Shown: piece by piece, positions 46,009 through 55,221 of the stretch | Layout of the letters: the number at the start of each line of letters is the position of its first letter | How positions within the stretch are numbered: position 1 is the stretch's first letter | Position numbers and translations under genes: made by a program | Source: Lysinibacillus sphaericus | GTDB taxonomy: Bacteria > Bacillota > Bacilli > Bacillales_A > Planococcaceae | Reading direction: 5' to 3' | NCBI RefSeq assembly: GCF_002982115.1 | Contig: NZ_CP019980.1 | Span: 1,496,001-1,560,000 of the forward strand | Length of the DNA stretch: 64,000 nt | The notes under the pieces: model-generated | Seen by the model: only the letters and a program-made list of their open reading frames with translations | Database searches by the model: none | Told to the model about the DNA's origin: nothing

Positions 46009-46187
46009 ATTTTTAATCAATTATACGTGGTGGCAATTGTTTCGTGCATATCGACTAACAATTGCTCATTTTTGTATGGCAAAGTACCAAGACATCACGT
46101 TTGGTCTTTTTCTTTTTGTAGCAAAGTGATGATGAAGTTTGGATAACGGGAGTGCTCGTTTCCTTTTAAATGAGGGTGAATTTTACA

Positions 46188-46820
46188 ATGGAATTATCGG
46201 ATGCATATATACAATCATTTATTCAACCACGTAATGACTTGCTTTTAGAAATGGAAGCATATGCGGAAGAAAATCATGTACCGATTATGCAGTTAGCTGG
46301 AATAGACGCACTGAATCAGTTGCTACGTATTCAAAATCCGGCAAAAATTTTAGAAATTGGCACGGCAATTGGTTACTCAGCAATACGGATGGCAGAGGCT
46401 TTGCCAAATGTGCAGATTGTTACGATCGAACGTGATGAAGAACGTGTCGCTCGTGCAAAAGCTTATATTGCAAGATCGACCGTGTCCAATCGTATTACGG
46501 TTATTGAGGGAGATGCTTTAGAGGTAGACGATAAGGCAATTCACACAACTTTTGATGCGGTTTTTATAGATGCAGCAAAAGGACAATACCAACGATTTTT
46601 CGAAAAATATGCCCCTCTTGTCAACTCGGGAGGCGTCTTGTATATCGATAATATGTATATGCATGGCTTGTCCGATTTGGACTTAAAAGACGTACCACGT
46701 CGCAAGCGCACAATGATTCGGAATTTAAAAAACTTTACCGATTGGATTATGCACCATCCTGACTATACAAGTGCATTTTTACCAGTGGGGGATGGCTTAT
46801 TATTATGTTTGAAGAGGTGA
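46188..46820 (+). CDS. trmR: tRNA 5-hydroxyuridine methyltransferase TrmR (YrrM)
   Basis: Class I SAM-dependent O-methyltransferase of 210 residues. It has the SAM loop ILEIGTAIGYSAIRMA (residues about 54-69), VTIERDEER, FDAVFIDAAKGQYQRFFE and YIDNMYMHG. In B. subtilis TrmR makes 5-methoxyuridine at tRNA position 34. ATG 46188 follows gagggtga; an ATG at 46170 precedes that site. It leads the trmR-yrrN-yrrO-udk run. Confidence 0.92.
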   Translation: MELSDAYIQSFIQPRNDLLLEMEAYAEENHVPIMQLAGIDALNQLLRIQNPAKILEIGTAIGYSAIRMAEALPNVQIVTIERDEERVARAKAYIARSTVSNRITVIEGDALEVDDKAIHTTFDAVFIDAAKGQYQRFFEKYAPLVNSGGVLYIDNMYMHGLSDLDLKDVPRRKRTMIRNLKNFTDWIMHHPDYTSAFLPVGDGLLLCLKR

Positions 46821-46825
46821 CGACT

Positions 46826-47758
46826 ATGAAAAAACCTGAATTGCTTGTTACACCGCAATCAGTAGACCATGTAAAAGCACTGTTAACAGCTGGAGCTGAT
46901 GCTTTTGTCATTGGGGAACAACAATTTGGTCTTCGTCTTGCAGGTGAATTTTCAGTGAGCGAAGTAGAAGAAGCAACGAAGCTAATACACGCAGCAGGCA
47001 AAAAGGTGTATGTTGCAGTGAATGCGCTTTTCCATAACGAAAAACTAGATGCATTAGGTGACTATTTAAAAGAAATGCAACGCATAGGTGTAGATCGTTT
47101 AATTTACGGCGACCCTGCGGTTATTATAGTGCGTCGCGAGCAAGGTGTAACCATTCCGTTGCACTGGAATCCGGAAACGACGGCTACCAACTGGTTTACT
47201 GCGAATTATTGGGGTAAACGTGGTGCAACACGTGCTGTGCTAGCACGTGAGCTTTCATTAGATGAAGTAATAGAAATTAAAGAAAACGCAGAAGTAGAAG
47301 TGGAAGTACAAGTACACGGCATGACTTGTATGTTCCAATCGAAGCGTCCATTACTGGGTCATTATTTCTTATATCAAGATAAAGTAATGACAATTGAAAA
47401 TCGTCAAGAAAACCGTAATATGTTCCTTCATGATGATGAGCGTAACAACAAATATCCAATTTATGAGGATGCAAATGGTACACATATTTTCAGTCCAAAT
47501 GATATGTGCATTATTGATGAGCTAGGCGAGTTATTTGAAGCAGGCATCGATGCGCTAAAAATTGAAGGTGTTTTACAAACGCCGGAATATGTAGTGACAG
47601 TTACAGAAGCATATCGTCGAGCAATTGACACTTATTTTGACGAATCAGAAGATGCATATGACGATATTAAAGATGATTTACTGGCTAAAATTGAAGAAAT
47701 TCAACCTGCTATTCGACCACTCGATACGGGCTTTATCTTCAAGGAAACAGTTTACTAG
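46826..47758 (+). CDS. yrrN: U32-family peptidase-like protein (YrrN)
   Basis: A 310-residue TIM-barrel protein of peptidase family U32. It has PELLVTPQSVDHVKALLTAGADAF-type start, GKKVYVAVNALFHN, IYGDPAVI and QVHGMTCMFQSKRPLLGHYF. It keeps one of the cysteines of its neighbour YrrO but lacks the full cysteine cluster. U32 members such as RlhA and TrhP act in RNA hydroxylation, and the linkage to trmR, which methylates hydroxyuridine, supports a role in ho5U formation. ATG 46826 follows GAGGTGA. Confidence 0.9.
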   Translation: MKKPELLVTPQSVDHVKALLTAGADAFVIGEQQFGLRLAGEFSVSEVEEATKLIHAAGKKVYVAVNALFHNEKLDALGDYLKEMQRIGVDRLIYGDPAVIIVRREQGVTIPLHWNPETTATNWFTANYWGKRGATRAVLARELSLDEVIEIKENAEVEVEVQVHGMTCMFQSKRPLLGHYFLYQDKVMTIENRQENRNMFLHDDERNNKYPIYEDANGTHIFSPNDMCIIDELGELFEAGIDALKIEGVLQTPEYVVTVTEAYRRAIDTYFDESEDAYDDIKDDLLAKIEEIQPAIRPLDTGFIFKETVY

Positions 47759-47772
47759 GAGGTGGCAAGAAC

Positions 47773-49053
47773 ATGGCATTGGCATTAGAACAAAATGACA
47801 AAATCCGTGAAATGATAAACGGTAAACGCGTCATTACAAAAAAACCTGAACTACTTGCCCCTGCAGGTAGCTTAGAAAAACTAAAAGTAGCTGTCCATTA
47901 TGGTGCGGACGCAGTATTTATCGGAGGTCGAGAATTCGGTCTTCGCTCAAACGCAGATAATTTTTCTATCGAAGATATGCGTGAAGGTGTAGAGTTTGCA
48001 AATAAGTATGGAGCAAAAATTTACGTGACAACGAATATTTTCGCTCATAATGAAAATATGGATGGTTTAGAGCAATATTTAAAGGATATTGAATCAGCAG
48101 GCGTTACTGGCATTATTGTAGCGGACCCACTTATTATCGAAACATGTCGTAGTGCTGCACCGAAGCTAGAAATCCATCTTTCTACACAACAATCTTTATC
48201 AAACTGGAAAGCAGTACAGTATTGGAAAGAAGAAGGCTTACACCGCGTTGTTTTAGCACGTGAAGTTGGCGGCGAAGAAATGAAGCTAATGAAAGAAAAA
48301 GTCGATATCGAAATTGAAGCATTCGTTCATGGCGCAATGTGTATTGCCTATTCAGGTCGTTGTGTGTTATCAAATCATATGACAGCACGTGACTCCAATC
48401 GTGGTGGCTGCTGCCAATCTTGTCGTTGGGATTATGATTTATATGAGCTGGAAGACGGCGAGGAAAAAGCGCTCTTCGATGACAATCATGCACCTTTTGC
48501 GATGAGTCCGAAAGATTTAAAGTTAATTGAAGCGATTCCACATATGATAGAGCTTGGCATTGACTCATTAAAAGTCGAAGGCCGTATGAAATCGATTCAC
48601 TATGTGGCAACAGTAGTTTCTGTCTATCGTAAAGTCATTGATGCGTATTGTGCAGACCCTGACAATTTTAAAATTAAACGGGAATGGCTAGAAGAGTTAG
48701 ATAAATGTGCAAATCGTGACACTGCTGAGGCGTTCTTCCATGATGCACCAGGTCATGAAGAGCAAATGTTTGGCGTTCATGGTCGTAAAACAACCTATGA
48801 ATTTGCAGGGCTTATTTTAGAGCATGATCCTGAAACAAAAATTGTAACGATGCAACAACGTAACTATTTTAAACCAGGTGATGAAGTAGAATTTTTTGGG
48901 CCAGAAATCGAAAATTTCCGCATTACAATGGGGGAAATTTGGGATGAGGATGGCAATAGCTTAGATGCGGCACGTCATCCATTGCAAATTGTTAAGTTTA
49001 AATGTGAGACACCACTTCAACCGCACAACATGATGCGAAAGGAGAATAATTAA
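47773..49053 (+). CDS. yrrO: U32-family tRNA hydroxylation protein (YrrO)
   Basis: A 426-residue U32 protein. It shows [24 protein letters not shown], the U32 signature [21 protein letters not shown] and the cysteine cluster [13 protein letters not shown] that likely holds an iron-sulfur centre, then [18 protein letters not shown]-terminal beta-rich domain follows. With YrrN it is probably the TrhP-type pair that makes 5-hydroxyuridine in tRNA for TrmR. It overlaps udk by one base. Confidence 0.92.
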   Translation: MALALEQNDKIREMINGKRVITKKPELLAPAGSLEKLKVAVHYGADAVFIGGREFGLRSNADNFSIEDMREGVEFANKYGAKIYVTTNIFAHNENMDGLEQYLKDIESAGVTGIIVADPLIIETCRSAAPKLEIHLSTQQSLSNWKAVQYWKEEGLHRVVLAREVGGEEMKLMKEKVDIEIEAFVHGAMCIAYSGRCVLSNHMTARDSNRGGCCQSCRWDYDLYELEDGEEKALFDDNHAPFAMSPKDLKLIEAIPHMIELGIDSLKVEGRMKSIHYVATVVSVYRKVIDAYCADPDNFKIKREWLEELDKCANRDTAEAFFHDAPGHEEQMFGVHGRKTTYEFAGLILEHDPETKIVTMQQRNYFKPGDEVEFFGPEIENFRITMGEIWDEDGNSLDAARHPLQIVKFKCETPLQPHNMMRKENN

Positions 49054-49691
49054 TGGCAATCAAGCGTCCAGTTGTCATCGGAATCGCTGGTGGCTCATGC
49101 TCAGGTAAAACGAGTGTGACCCGTGCTATTTATGATGTTTTCCGTGAGCATTCTGTCGTAGTAATTGAACAAGATTACTACTATAAAGATCAAAGTCATT
49201 TAACATTTGAAGAACGACTAGGAACGAATTATGACCATCCACTAGCGTTTGATAATGATTTATTGATTGAGCATATAAAAAAATTATTAAAGCGTCAGCC
49301 AATCGATAAGCCGGTTTATGACTATGTACAGCATACGCGTGCTAAGGAAGTTATCCATGTAGAGCCAGTAGATGTTATTATACTAGAAGGAATTTTAGTA
49401 TTAGAGGATGCAGACTTACGTGGTTTAATGGACATCAAATTATTTGTTGATACGGATCCAGATTTACGTATTATTCGTCGTATTTTACGTGATATTAAAG
49501 AGCGTGGACGTACAACAGATTCTGTAATTGACCAGTACCTATCTGCAGTACGACCGATGCATAATATGTTTATTGAACCGACTAAACGTTATGCTGATAT
49601 TATTATTCCTGAAGGTGGAGAGAATGGCGTAGCGATTGATTTGATGGTAACGAAAATTAAAACTATTCTTGAAACTGACAACGTATTGTAA
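49053..49691 (+). CDS. udk: uridine kinase
   Basis: A 212-residue pyrimidine-salvage kinase (uridine or cytidine to the monophosphate). It has Walker [14 protein letters not shown] (residues about 9-21), [34 protein letters not shown] and [12 protein letters not shown]. The ATG overlaps the yrrO stop (TAATG) with aaaggag upstream. Confidence 0.96.
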   Translation: MAIKRPVVIGIAGGSCSGKTSVTRAIYDVFREHSVVVIEQDYYYKDQSHLTFEERLGTNYDHPLAFDNDLLIEHIKKLLKRQPIDKPVYDYVQHTRAKEVIHVEPVDVIILEGILVLEDADLRGLMDIKLFVDTDPDLRIIRRILRDIKERGRTTDSVIDQYLSAVRPMHNMFIEPTKRYADIIIPEGGENGVAIDLMVTKIKTILETDNVL

Positions 49692-49797
49692 TAAGATAGA
49701 GTGGTATTGACAATATTTACATGCTTTATGAAGCATATTTTTGTAAGGCATGCATACTATTAGGTCAAAGTGTATTTTGAAATGGATTAAAAATAAT

Positions 49798-49845
49798 AAA
49801 ATTCGATTAAATGCATTTTTCAAAGCATTTGGTCGAGTTTTATGT
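49798..49845 (+). terminator. terminator after udk
   Basis: AAAATTCGATTAAATGC pairs with GCATTTGGTCGAGTTTT, with a few mismatches, ahead of greA. Confidence 0.65.
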
Positions 49846-49877
49846 TTTTATATTGATGAAATAAGGAGTGAAGTACT

Positions 49878-50366
49878 TTGTCAAACGAAAAACAGTACCC
49901 AATGACTGCAGAGGGTAAAAGAAAATTAGAAGAAGAATTAGTGAAATTAGAAACAGAAACGCGTAAAGAAATTGTAGAGCGTATTAAAATTGCACGTGAC
50001 TTCGGAGACCTTTCTGAAAATGCCGAGTATGACTCAGCAAAAGAAGAGCAAGCCTTTTTAGAAGGACGTATTTCTACATTAAAATCAATGATTCGTAACG
50101 CAGTAATTATTACTGAAGATGAAACGGACAACAGTGTAGTTTCGCTTGGGAAAACGGTTACATTCGTAGAAATTATTAACGGTAAACCATCTTCTGATGA
50201 AGAATCTTATACGATTGTTGGTTCTGCCGAGGCTGATCCAATGGAATTCCGAATCTCAAATGAATCACCAATTGCAAAAGGCTTACTTGGAAAAGCTGAA
50301 GGTGAAGAAGTAGTTGTACAAACACCTGGTGGTGAAATGAAAGTGAAAATTCTTTCAATTAAATAA
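49878..50366 (+). CDS. greA: transcription elongation factor GreA
   Basis: A 162-residue factor that rescues backtracked RNA polymerase. It has an N-terminal antiparallel coiled coil ([38 protein letters not shown] with the tip acidic residues) and a C-terminal FKBP-like domain ([16 protein letters not shown]). The start is TTG 49878, 9 bases after AAGGAG. Confidence 0.96.
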   Translation: MSNEKQYPMTAEGKRKLEEELVKLETETRKEIVERIKIARDFGDLSENAEYDSAKEEQAFLEGRISTLKSMIRNAVIITEDETDNSVVSLGKTVTFVEIINGKPSSDEESYTIVGSAEADPMEFRISNESPIAKGLLGKAEGEEVVVQTPGGEMKVKILSIK

Positions 50367-50379
50367 TCACAGATGTACA

Positions 50380-50423
50380 AGCAGTTAGCTCTTCTTTCAA
50401 GAGAAGAGCTAACTGTTTTTATT
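50380..50423 (+). terminator. terminator after greA
   Basis: GCAGTTAGCTCTTCT pairs with AGAAGAGCTAACTG, followed by TTTTTATTTT. Confidence 0.9.
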
Positions 50424-50475
50424 TTGCAAGTCGTGTGGAACTTGATAAAATATTGGCTAGAGAGGGGGAGACTTC

Positions 50476-51138
50476 ATGGGTGAACGACAAACACGAAGCA
50501 GTCGTCATTTGCAGCCATCTCACAATAAAAAGCTAGATAAAATGTTAAATATTTTAATTGGCATTGTCATTATATTAATTGTGATAGTGGCAACGTATGT
50601 GTTTAAGTGGCAAGATGACGCACAAGAAACTGTTAAAGAGGAACCAGCTCAAGAGCAAAAGAACGATGACAGTGAGAAGGAACCTTCAAAAGAGGAAGAC
50701 ATAGCGAGTAACGACGAACAGTCACAAGATGAAGAACAGACGAAAGATACAGACGAGTCGAAAGAGGCAGAACAGCAACCAGAACAAAATACGGCAGTGG
50801 AAACGACGTCAGACAATCCAATTGTTGACCGTGTGGTGACAGATAAAAGCTGGAAACCGACGCCAACAACGCAAACTGGAGAGCATGTGTCATCCTACGA
50901 TGATCAATCTGTAGATTGGGCAGAAAAAATTGCGACAGTGACAGCCGTTACTGGCATTACAAATGACAATATGATTGTTTGGCGCTTGCAAAATAATGGT
51001 GGTGCCAATAAAGCCATTGCAACGGTTTCGACAAAAGATAAAAGTGAAAAGTATCGTGTCAGCATGGAATGGGTTGATAACGAAGGCTGGCTTCCTGTAA
51101 AACTAGAACAGTTGAATACATTAGAAGGTGCCTATTGA
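50476..51138 (+). CDS. yrrS: YrrS-like membrane-anchored DUF1510 protein
   Basis: A 220-residue protein with a basic cytoplasmic N-terminus, one transmembrane segment (about residues 25-44), a long Glu/Lys/Gln/Asp/Ser low-complexity linker (about 48-115) and a C-terminal DUF1510 domain (SWKPTPTTQTGEHVSSYDDQSVDW-type start, then WVDNEGWLPVKLEQL). Its place after greA is that of B. subtilis yrrS, which there is followed by pbpI; no penicillin-binding protein gene is present here. Function unknown, probably wall-related. Confidence 0.88.
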   Translation: MGERQTRSSRHLQPSHNKKLDKMLNILIGIVIILIVIVATYVFKWQDDAQETVKEEPAQEQKNDDSEKEPSKEEDIASNDEQSQDEEQTKDTDESKEAEQQPEQNTAVETTSDNPIVDRVVTDKSWKPTPTTQTGEHVSSYDDQSVDWAEKIATVTAVTGITNDNMIVWRLQNNGGANKAIATVSTKDKSEKYRVSMEWVDNEGWLPVKLEQLNTLEGAY

Positions 51139-51349
51139 CGAAAACTGCTGTTTTGATTATTTTTAAATCTATTGGGTAAAAACATAGCTCAATAGCACAA
51201 TGTTTGGTGACTAGAGCCATTATCCGTAGGTTATGGAAACACGTCAACGGATATTGGGGTTTGCGGCGGGTGCTTGTTACAATACGGATGCCAAAGCCGA
51301 CACATCGTTGTTTAATAGAGTTGGATAAAAGAAGGGGAGTAATGAATTC

Positions 51350-52042
51350 ATGAAAATCGCAGTTATCGGTGCAATGGAAGAGGAAGTAGAGTTATTACGC
51401 GCATCTTTAGAAGGTGCTACTAGTACAACAATTGCTGGTAGTGAATACACAACAGGGACATATGAAGGAAAAGAAGTAGTGCTATTAAAAAGCGGTATTG
51501 GTAAAGTCAATGCGGCAATGTCAACAACAATTTTATTACATGAATTTAAACCAGATGTAGTCATTAATACAGGTTCTGCTGGGGGTTATGATGAGGCCCT
51601 TGAAGTTGGAGCCGTTGTTATTTCAGATGAAGTCCGTCATCATGATGTAGATGTTACAATTTTCGGTTATGAAATTGGTCAAATGGCAGGTATGCCTGCT
51701 GCTTTCCAATCAGATGAAAAATTAATAAAAGTTGCCGAAGAAGCTGTAAAAGCAGTTGGTGAACATCAATACGGTATTGGCTTAATTTGCTCTGGTGATG
51801 CCTTTATGAATGATCCGGTACGTGTGGAAGCAGTGCGTCAACATTTTCCTCAAATGAAAGCTGTTGAAATGGAAGCGGCAGCTGTTGCACAAGTATGCTA
51901 TCAATTCGGTACACCTTTCGTAGTTATTCGTGCACTATCTGATATTGCTGGCAAAGAATCAAACATCAGCTTCGATGAGTTCTTACCAGTCGCTGCAAAA
52001 CATTCAACACAAATAGTATTAAAAGCAATTACGGCTCTATAA
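51350..52042 (+). CDS. mtnN: 5'-methylthioadenosine/S-adenosylhomocysteine nucleosidase
   Basis: A 230-residue enzyme that removes adenine from MTA and SAH in the methionine and activated-methyl cycle. It shows [14 protein letters not shown] with the catalytic Glu12, [51 protein letters not shown] and the catalytic Asp in ALSDIAG. aggggag lies upstream. The 211 bases before it show no SAM riboswitch. Confidence 0.96.
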   Translation: MKIAVIGAMEEEVELLRASLEGATSTTIAGSEYTTGTYEGKEVVLLKSGIGKVNAAMSTTILLHEFKPDVVINTGSAGGYDEALEVGAVVISDEVRHHDVDVTIFGYEIGQMAGMPAAFQSDEKLIKVAEEAVKAVGEHQYGIGLICSGDAFMNDPVRVEAVRQHFPQMKAVEMEAAAVAQVCYQFGTPFVVIRALSDIAGKESNISFDEFLPVAAKHSTQIVLKAITAL

Positions 52043-52161
52043 ATCTACATGTAATAGACAAAGTGAGCAGTGAAAAAAGTGAGAAAAATCACAGTCGTAA
52101 ATAATCTTCAATGCTACAATGGCATTATATTCTCTTCATAGTTCGATGGGAGGTATTCATT

Positions 52162-52248
52162 ATGCTATTTTTAACAGCAGGTGTCGTAATAATTACAATG
52201 TTAATCGGCACGCTTATTTCGGCAGATTTGACAGAAGCAACGCATTAA
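52162..52248 (+). CDS. 28-residue small membrane peptide
   Basis: A very short frame with a good ribosome site (gggaggt at 52148-52154) and its own terminator after the stop. The product starts MLFLTAGVVIITMLIGTL and ends ISADLTEATH: one hydrophobic helix with a short acidic tail, with no signal cleavage site. I do not recognise a family. The spacing of ribosome site, frame and terminator is the evidence that it is real. It lies between mtnN and the minus-strand sigK. Confidence 0.6.
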   Translation: MLFLTAGVVIITMLIGTLISADLTEATH

Positions 52249-52257
52249 TACTTTATA

Positions 52258-52304
52258 GAAAGCTCCTTTGTGGCTGTTAAAGTCAAAAAGGAGCTTTTTA
52301 TTGT
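52258..52304 (+). terminator. terminator after the 28-residue gene
   Basis: AAAGCTCCTTT pairs with AAAGGAGCTTT with a loop of about 19 bases, followed by Ts. Confidence 0.8.
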
Positions 52305-52448
52305 TCGAGGAACCAACGGACTCCTCAATGGACACCAGCCACGCTAAAATGTGTTAGCAACTAATGAAAATCGTTATGCAAAGAGCATCAATAAAACAAG
52401 TACTGCTATGTCAAGATTGAATTTTTATCAATAACAAATTACAATAAA

Positions 52449-53156
52449 TTACTCAATAGACTTTTGATCTCTTTTATAAAATTGATAGAGTTTAATTAGT
52501 GCTCGCTTTTCAATGCGAGATACATAACTACGAGAAATATTTAAGCGGGCAGCAATTTCTTTTTGTGTCAGTGCATCATGCTGATTTAGCCCATAACGGA
52601 GTGTGACAATTTCCAGCTCGCGTTCATCGAGCATGTGCAAATAATGGTACAACTGGGCAACATGTTCTTTATGTTCGATTTTTTCGGTTGCACTTTCTTC
52701 ATCGCATTGTAGCAGGTCGCGAATTTGTAATGCATTGCCATCTTTGTCTGTGCCAATTGGTTCAAATAAGGATACATCTTTTTGTACTTTTTTCTGGGTC
52801 CTTAAATGCATTAAAATTTCATTTTCAATACAGCGTGCTGCGTACGTTGCAAGGCGCGTCTTTTTATCGGGTGTATAACTTTCAACAGCTTTCATTAGAC
52901 CGATTGTTCCGATTGAAATATAATCATCGAGTTGTTCATGTTTTGGGTGGAATTTCTTTACGACATGTGCAACAAGTCGCATATTGCGCTCAATTAAATC
53001 GAGACGCGCTTGCTCATCACCACCTAAAAATCGTTCAATACAAGCAGCTTCCTCTTCTTTAGAAAAGGGTTTATGGAATGTTTGCCCTTTTAAATAACCG
53101 AATAACGCAGGGATTTCAAACCATAACTGCAACATAGAAGTAAAAATTCCGCTCAT
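52449..53156 (-). CDS. sigK: sporulation sigma factor SigK (uninterrupted)
   Basis: Late mother-cell sigma factor of 235 residues. A hydrophobic pro-sequence-like start (residues about 1-20) fits processing by SpoIVFB. Region 2 shows NMRLVAHVVKKF, DDYISIGTIGLMKAVESYTP and LATYAARCIENEILMHLR. Region 4 shows LTQKEIAARLNISRSYVSRIEKRAL. The gene is whole, unlike in B. subtilis 168, where the skin element splits it. A minus-strand CATATACT at 53189-53196 resembles a SigE -10. Confidence 0.95.
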   Translation of the reverse strand: MSGIFTSMLQLWFEIPALFGYLKGQTFHKPFSKEEEAACIERFLGGDEQARLDLIERNMRLVAHVVKKFHPKHEQLDDYISIGTIGLMKAVESYTPDKKTRLATYAARCIENEILMHLRTQKKVQKDVSLFEPIGTDKDGNALQIRDLLQCDEESATEKIEHKEHVAQLYHYLHMLDERELEIVTLRYGLNQHDALTQKEIAARLNISRSYVSRIEKRALIKLYQFYKRDQKSIE

Positions 53157-53217
53157 TGAATGATTTCATCCTTTCCCCATTTTTCGACAGTATATGTTAA
53201 GAAAGGTCGTTCAATGA

Positions 53218-53254
53218 AAAAAAGTGCAACAGCAATTACGCTGTTACACTTTTC
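53218..53254 (-). terminator. terminator at the end of pssA (minus strand)
   Basis: AAAAGTGCAACAGC (53220-53233) pairs with GCTGTTACACTTTT (53240-53253), one mismatch, with a T run on the minus strand. It overlaps the last codons of pssA. Confidence 0.75.
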
Positions 53255-53786
53255 TTAACGTGAATGTACTAATCATTAGTAAAGCTAAAATCGGTAGTAG
53301 GAAAAGATAAAAGGCTGGATGGAACGTAGTCGACGCAAAATACGTTAATGTTAATAGCGTACCAGCAGCTGTTATCGGGAGCCCAGTAAAATAACCGTTT
53401 GCTTCACTAATATTGAAGCGAGCTAATCGCATCGCACCGCAGACGATATAAAGAACGGTCATCATCATGCCCGCGAAACCAAAATCAACTAGGACAACTT
53501 CATACATTAATAATGCAGGTGCTACACCAAATGATATAATATCACTCATAGAATCTAATTGTTTACCTAACTCAGATACTTGTCCGAGCGCGCGTGCCAC
53601 TTTCCCGTCATAGCGATCGAGAAGAGCAGCAATAAAGATAAACAAGACACTATAGCTATAATATTCATGTAAAGTGGCCATTATGGCCGCGCCACCAAAG
53701 GACATATTACTAATTGTGATGAAGTTTGCTGCGTGCGATTTCATTTTCTTAACCGTCGTATCCACCAACTTGTGATAAAAAAACAA
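53244..53786 (-). CDS. pssA: CDP-diacylglycerol-serine O-phosphatidyltransferase
   Basis: Membrane enzyme of 180 residues that makes phosphatidylserine. It contains the CDP-alcohol phosphotransferase motif DG(2)AR(8)G(3)D(3)D within DRYDGKVAR...GKQLDSMSD (residues about 57-82) and several hydrophobic segments. The start is TTG 53786, 9 bases after AAGGAG on the minus strand. It is divergent from psd, so the two steps of phosphatidylethanolamine synthesis lie back to back. Confidence 0.92.
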   Translation of the reverse strand: MFFYHKLVDTTVKKMKSHAANFITISNMSFGGAAIMATLHEYYSYSVLFIFIAALLDRYDGKVARALGQVSELGKQLDSMSDIISFGVAPALLMYEVVLVDFGFAGMMMTVLYIVCGAMRLARFNISEANGYFTGLPITAAGTLLTLTYFASTTFHPAFYLFLLPILALLMISTFTLRKV

Positions 53787-53880
53787 GGCGGATCACTCCT
53801 TTGCACTTAAGATATTGTACCATTATACTTCGGATGAGAAAAAATTGACAGTCTAATTTAATGGATAGGGGTTTTGCTTT

Positions 53881-54663
53881 ATGAAAGAAAAACTATACCA
53901 ACGCTTAATAGAATTAACGAATGGCAAACAATCTTCCCAGCTTTTACAAACTATTGCTAAAGCGAAGTGGAGTAAGCGAATAATTCCAAGCTATATGAAA
54001 TTATACGATATTAACCTTGAAGAAGTTTCAAAAAAACCACAACAATTTTCAAGTTTGCATGATTTTTTTACAAGAGAGCTTTTAACAGATGCACGACCAG
54101 TAGACCAAAATCCTACTGTTTTTACAAGTCCAGTGGATGCAAAAGTGGAATCCTTTGGCCGCATTGAATGGGATATGACTTTTCTTGTAAAGGGCAAACC
54201 TTATGCTTTACAGGACTTACTAGGGAATAATGATCGTGCTGCGCAATATGCAGATGGACATTTTATCGTATTTTATTTAAGTCCTGCTGATTATCATCGA
54301 ATCCATAGCCCGATTGATGGCGAAGTGTTAAGACAATACACATTGGGACAATCATCTTTCCCGGTCAATCAGCTAGGTCTCACTTACGGCAAAAAGCCAA
54401 TTTCTCATAACTATCGTCTTGTAACGGAGTTAAAAGTGGCAAATGACCAGCATGTGGCATTTATTAAAGTCGGTGCTACTTTTGTCAATTCCATTGTGTT
54501 AACAAATACAACAGCCCAGTGGCAAAAGGGAGAAGAAGTTGGCTATTTTTCATTTGGTTCGACAGTGGTCATGCTATTTGAGAAAGATACCGTTACATTT
54601 ACGGACAATGTTGTACAAGGAAGTCCAATTCGCATGGGTGAAGCCTTTGCAAATATGCTATAA
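53881..54663 (+). CDS. psd: phosphatidylserine decarboxylase proenzyme
   Basis: A 260-residue membrane-associated enzyme that makes phosphatidylethanolamine. It self-cleaves at the (L/F)GST motif, here FGSTVVMLF near residues 222-230, to give the pyruvoyl group. Other landmarks are FFTRELLTDARPV, SPVDAKVESFG and YLSPADYHRIHSPIDG. It partners with the divergent pssA 95 bases away. Confidence 0.94.
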   Translation: MKEKLYQRLIELTNGKQSSQLLQTIAKAKWSKRIIPSYMKLYDINLEEVSKKPQQFSSLHDFFTRELLTDARPVDQNPTVFTSPVDAKVESFGRIEWDMTFLVKGKPYALQDLLGNNDRAAQYADGHFIVFYLSPADYHRIHSPIDGEVLRQYTLGQSSFPVNQLGLTYGKKPISHNYRLVTELKVANDQHVAFIKVGATFVNSIVLTNTTAQWQKGEEVGYFSFGSTVVMLFEKDTVTFTDNVVQGSPIRMGEAFANML

Positions 54664-54699
54664 TGGTCGAATAATACGTTTAGATTAGGGGTCGCTATT

Positions 54700-55221
54700 T
54701 TGTATAATTTTTTATTACCAGATGAATTTGTGACAAGCATTTTTGAAATAACACCAGAAAAGCTTCAAGAACTAGGCATTAAAGGAATTATTACAGATTT
54801 AGATAATACGCTTGTGGAATGGGACCGTGCAGATGCAACGGAAGAGCTAATTATCTGGCTACGTATTATGAAGGAATCTGGCATTCGTGTCATTATCGCT
54901 TCAAATAATAAAGAAGCACGTGTAAAGCATTTTGCTGAGCCACTTAACATTCCATATATTCATAAGGCAAGAAAGCCACTTCGTAATGCTTTTTATAGTG
55001 CTGTTATTCAACTAGGCTTACGTCCTAATGAAGTAGTAATGGTAGGAGACCAGCTACTTACAGATGTGATGGGCGCCAAACGTTTAGGCTTGCATACTGT
55101 GTTAGTAAAACCAGTTGCACAATCAGATGGGCTCGTAACAAAATTTAATCGTTTCGTTGAGCGTCGTGTGTTCAATGATTTAAAACGTAAAGGAATAATT
55201 ACTTGGGAGGAACAAGAATGA
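54700..55221 (+). CDS. yqeG: YqeG-family HAD phosphatase
   Basis: A 173-residue HAD-superfamily, subfamily IIIA phosphatase. It has motif I GIITDLDNTLVEWD (residues about 28-41), motif II VIIASNNKEA and motif III VGDQLLTDVMGAKRLG. Relatives include mitochondrial phosphatidylglycerophosphate phosphatase, so a lipid role beside psd/pssA is possible but unproven. The start is TTG 54700. It overlaps yqeH by four bases (ATGA). Confidence 0.92.
   Translation: MYNFLLPDEFVTSIFEITPEKLQELGIKGIITDLDNTLVEWDRADATEELIIWLRIMKESGIRVIIASNNKEARVKHFAEPLNIPYIHKARKPLRNAFYSAVIQLGLRPNEVVMVGDQLLTDVMGAKRLGLHTVLVKPVAQSDGLVTKFNRFVERRVFNDLKRKGIITWEEQE

Noticed and set aside
46080-46125. Hairpin ACCAA/TTGGT with T-rich tail before trmR
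   Set aside because: The stem is only five to six pairs, too weak to call a terminator beside the strong one at 45937-46008.
50640-50810. Low-complexity repeat-like DNA in the yrrS gene
   Set aside because: It encodes a Glu/Gln/Lys/Asp linker typical of membrane-anchored DUF1510 proteins and is not a tandem DNA repeat.
52449-53156. Possible skin-like interruption of sigK
   Set aside because: The frame is continuous through regions 2 to 4, so no excision element is present here.
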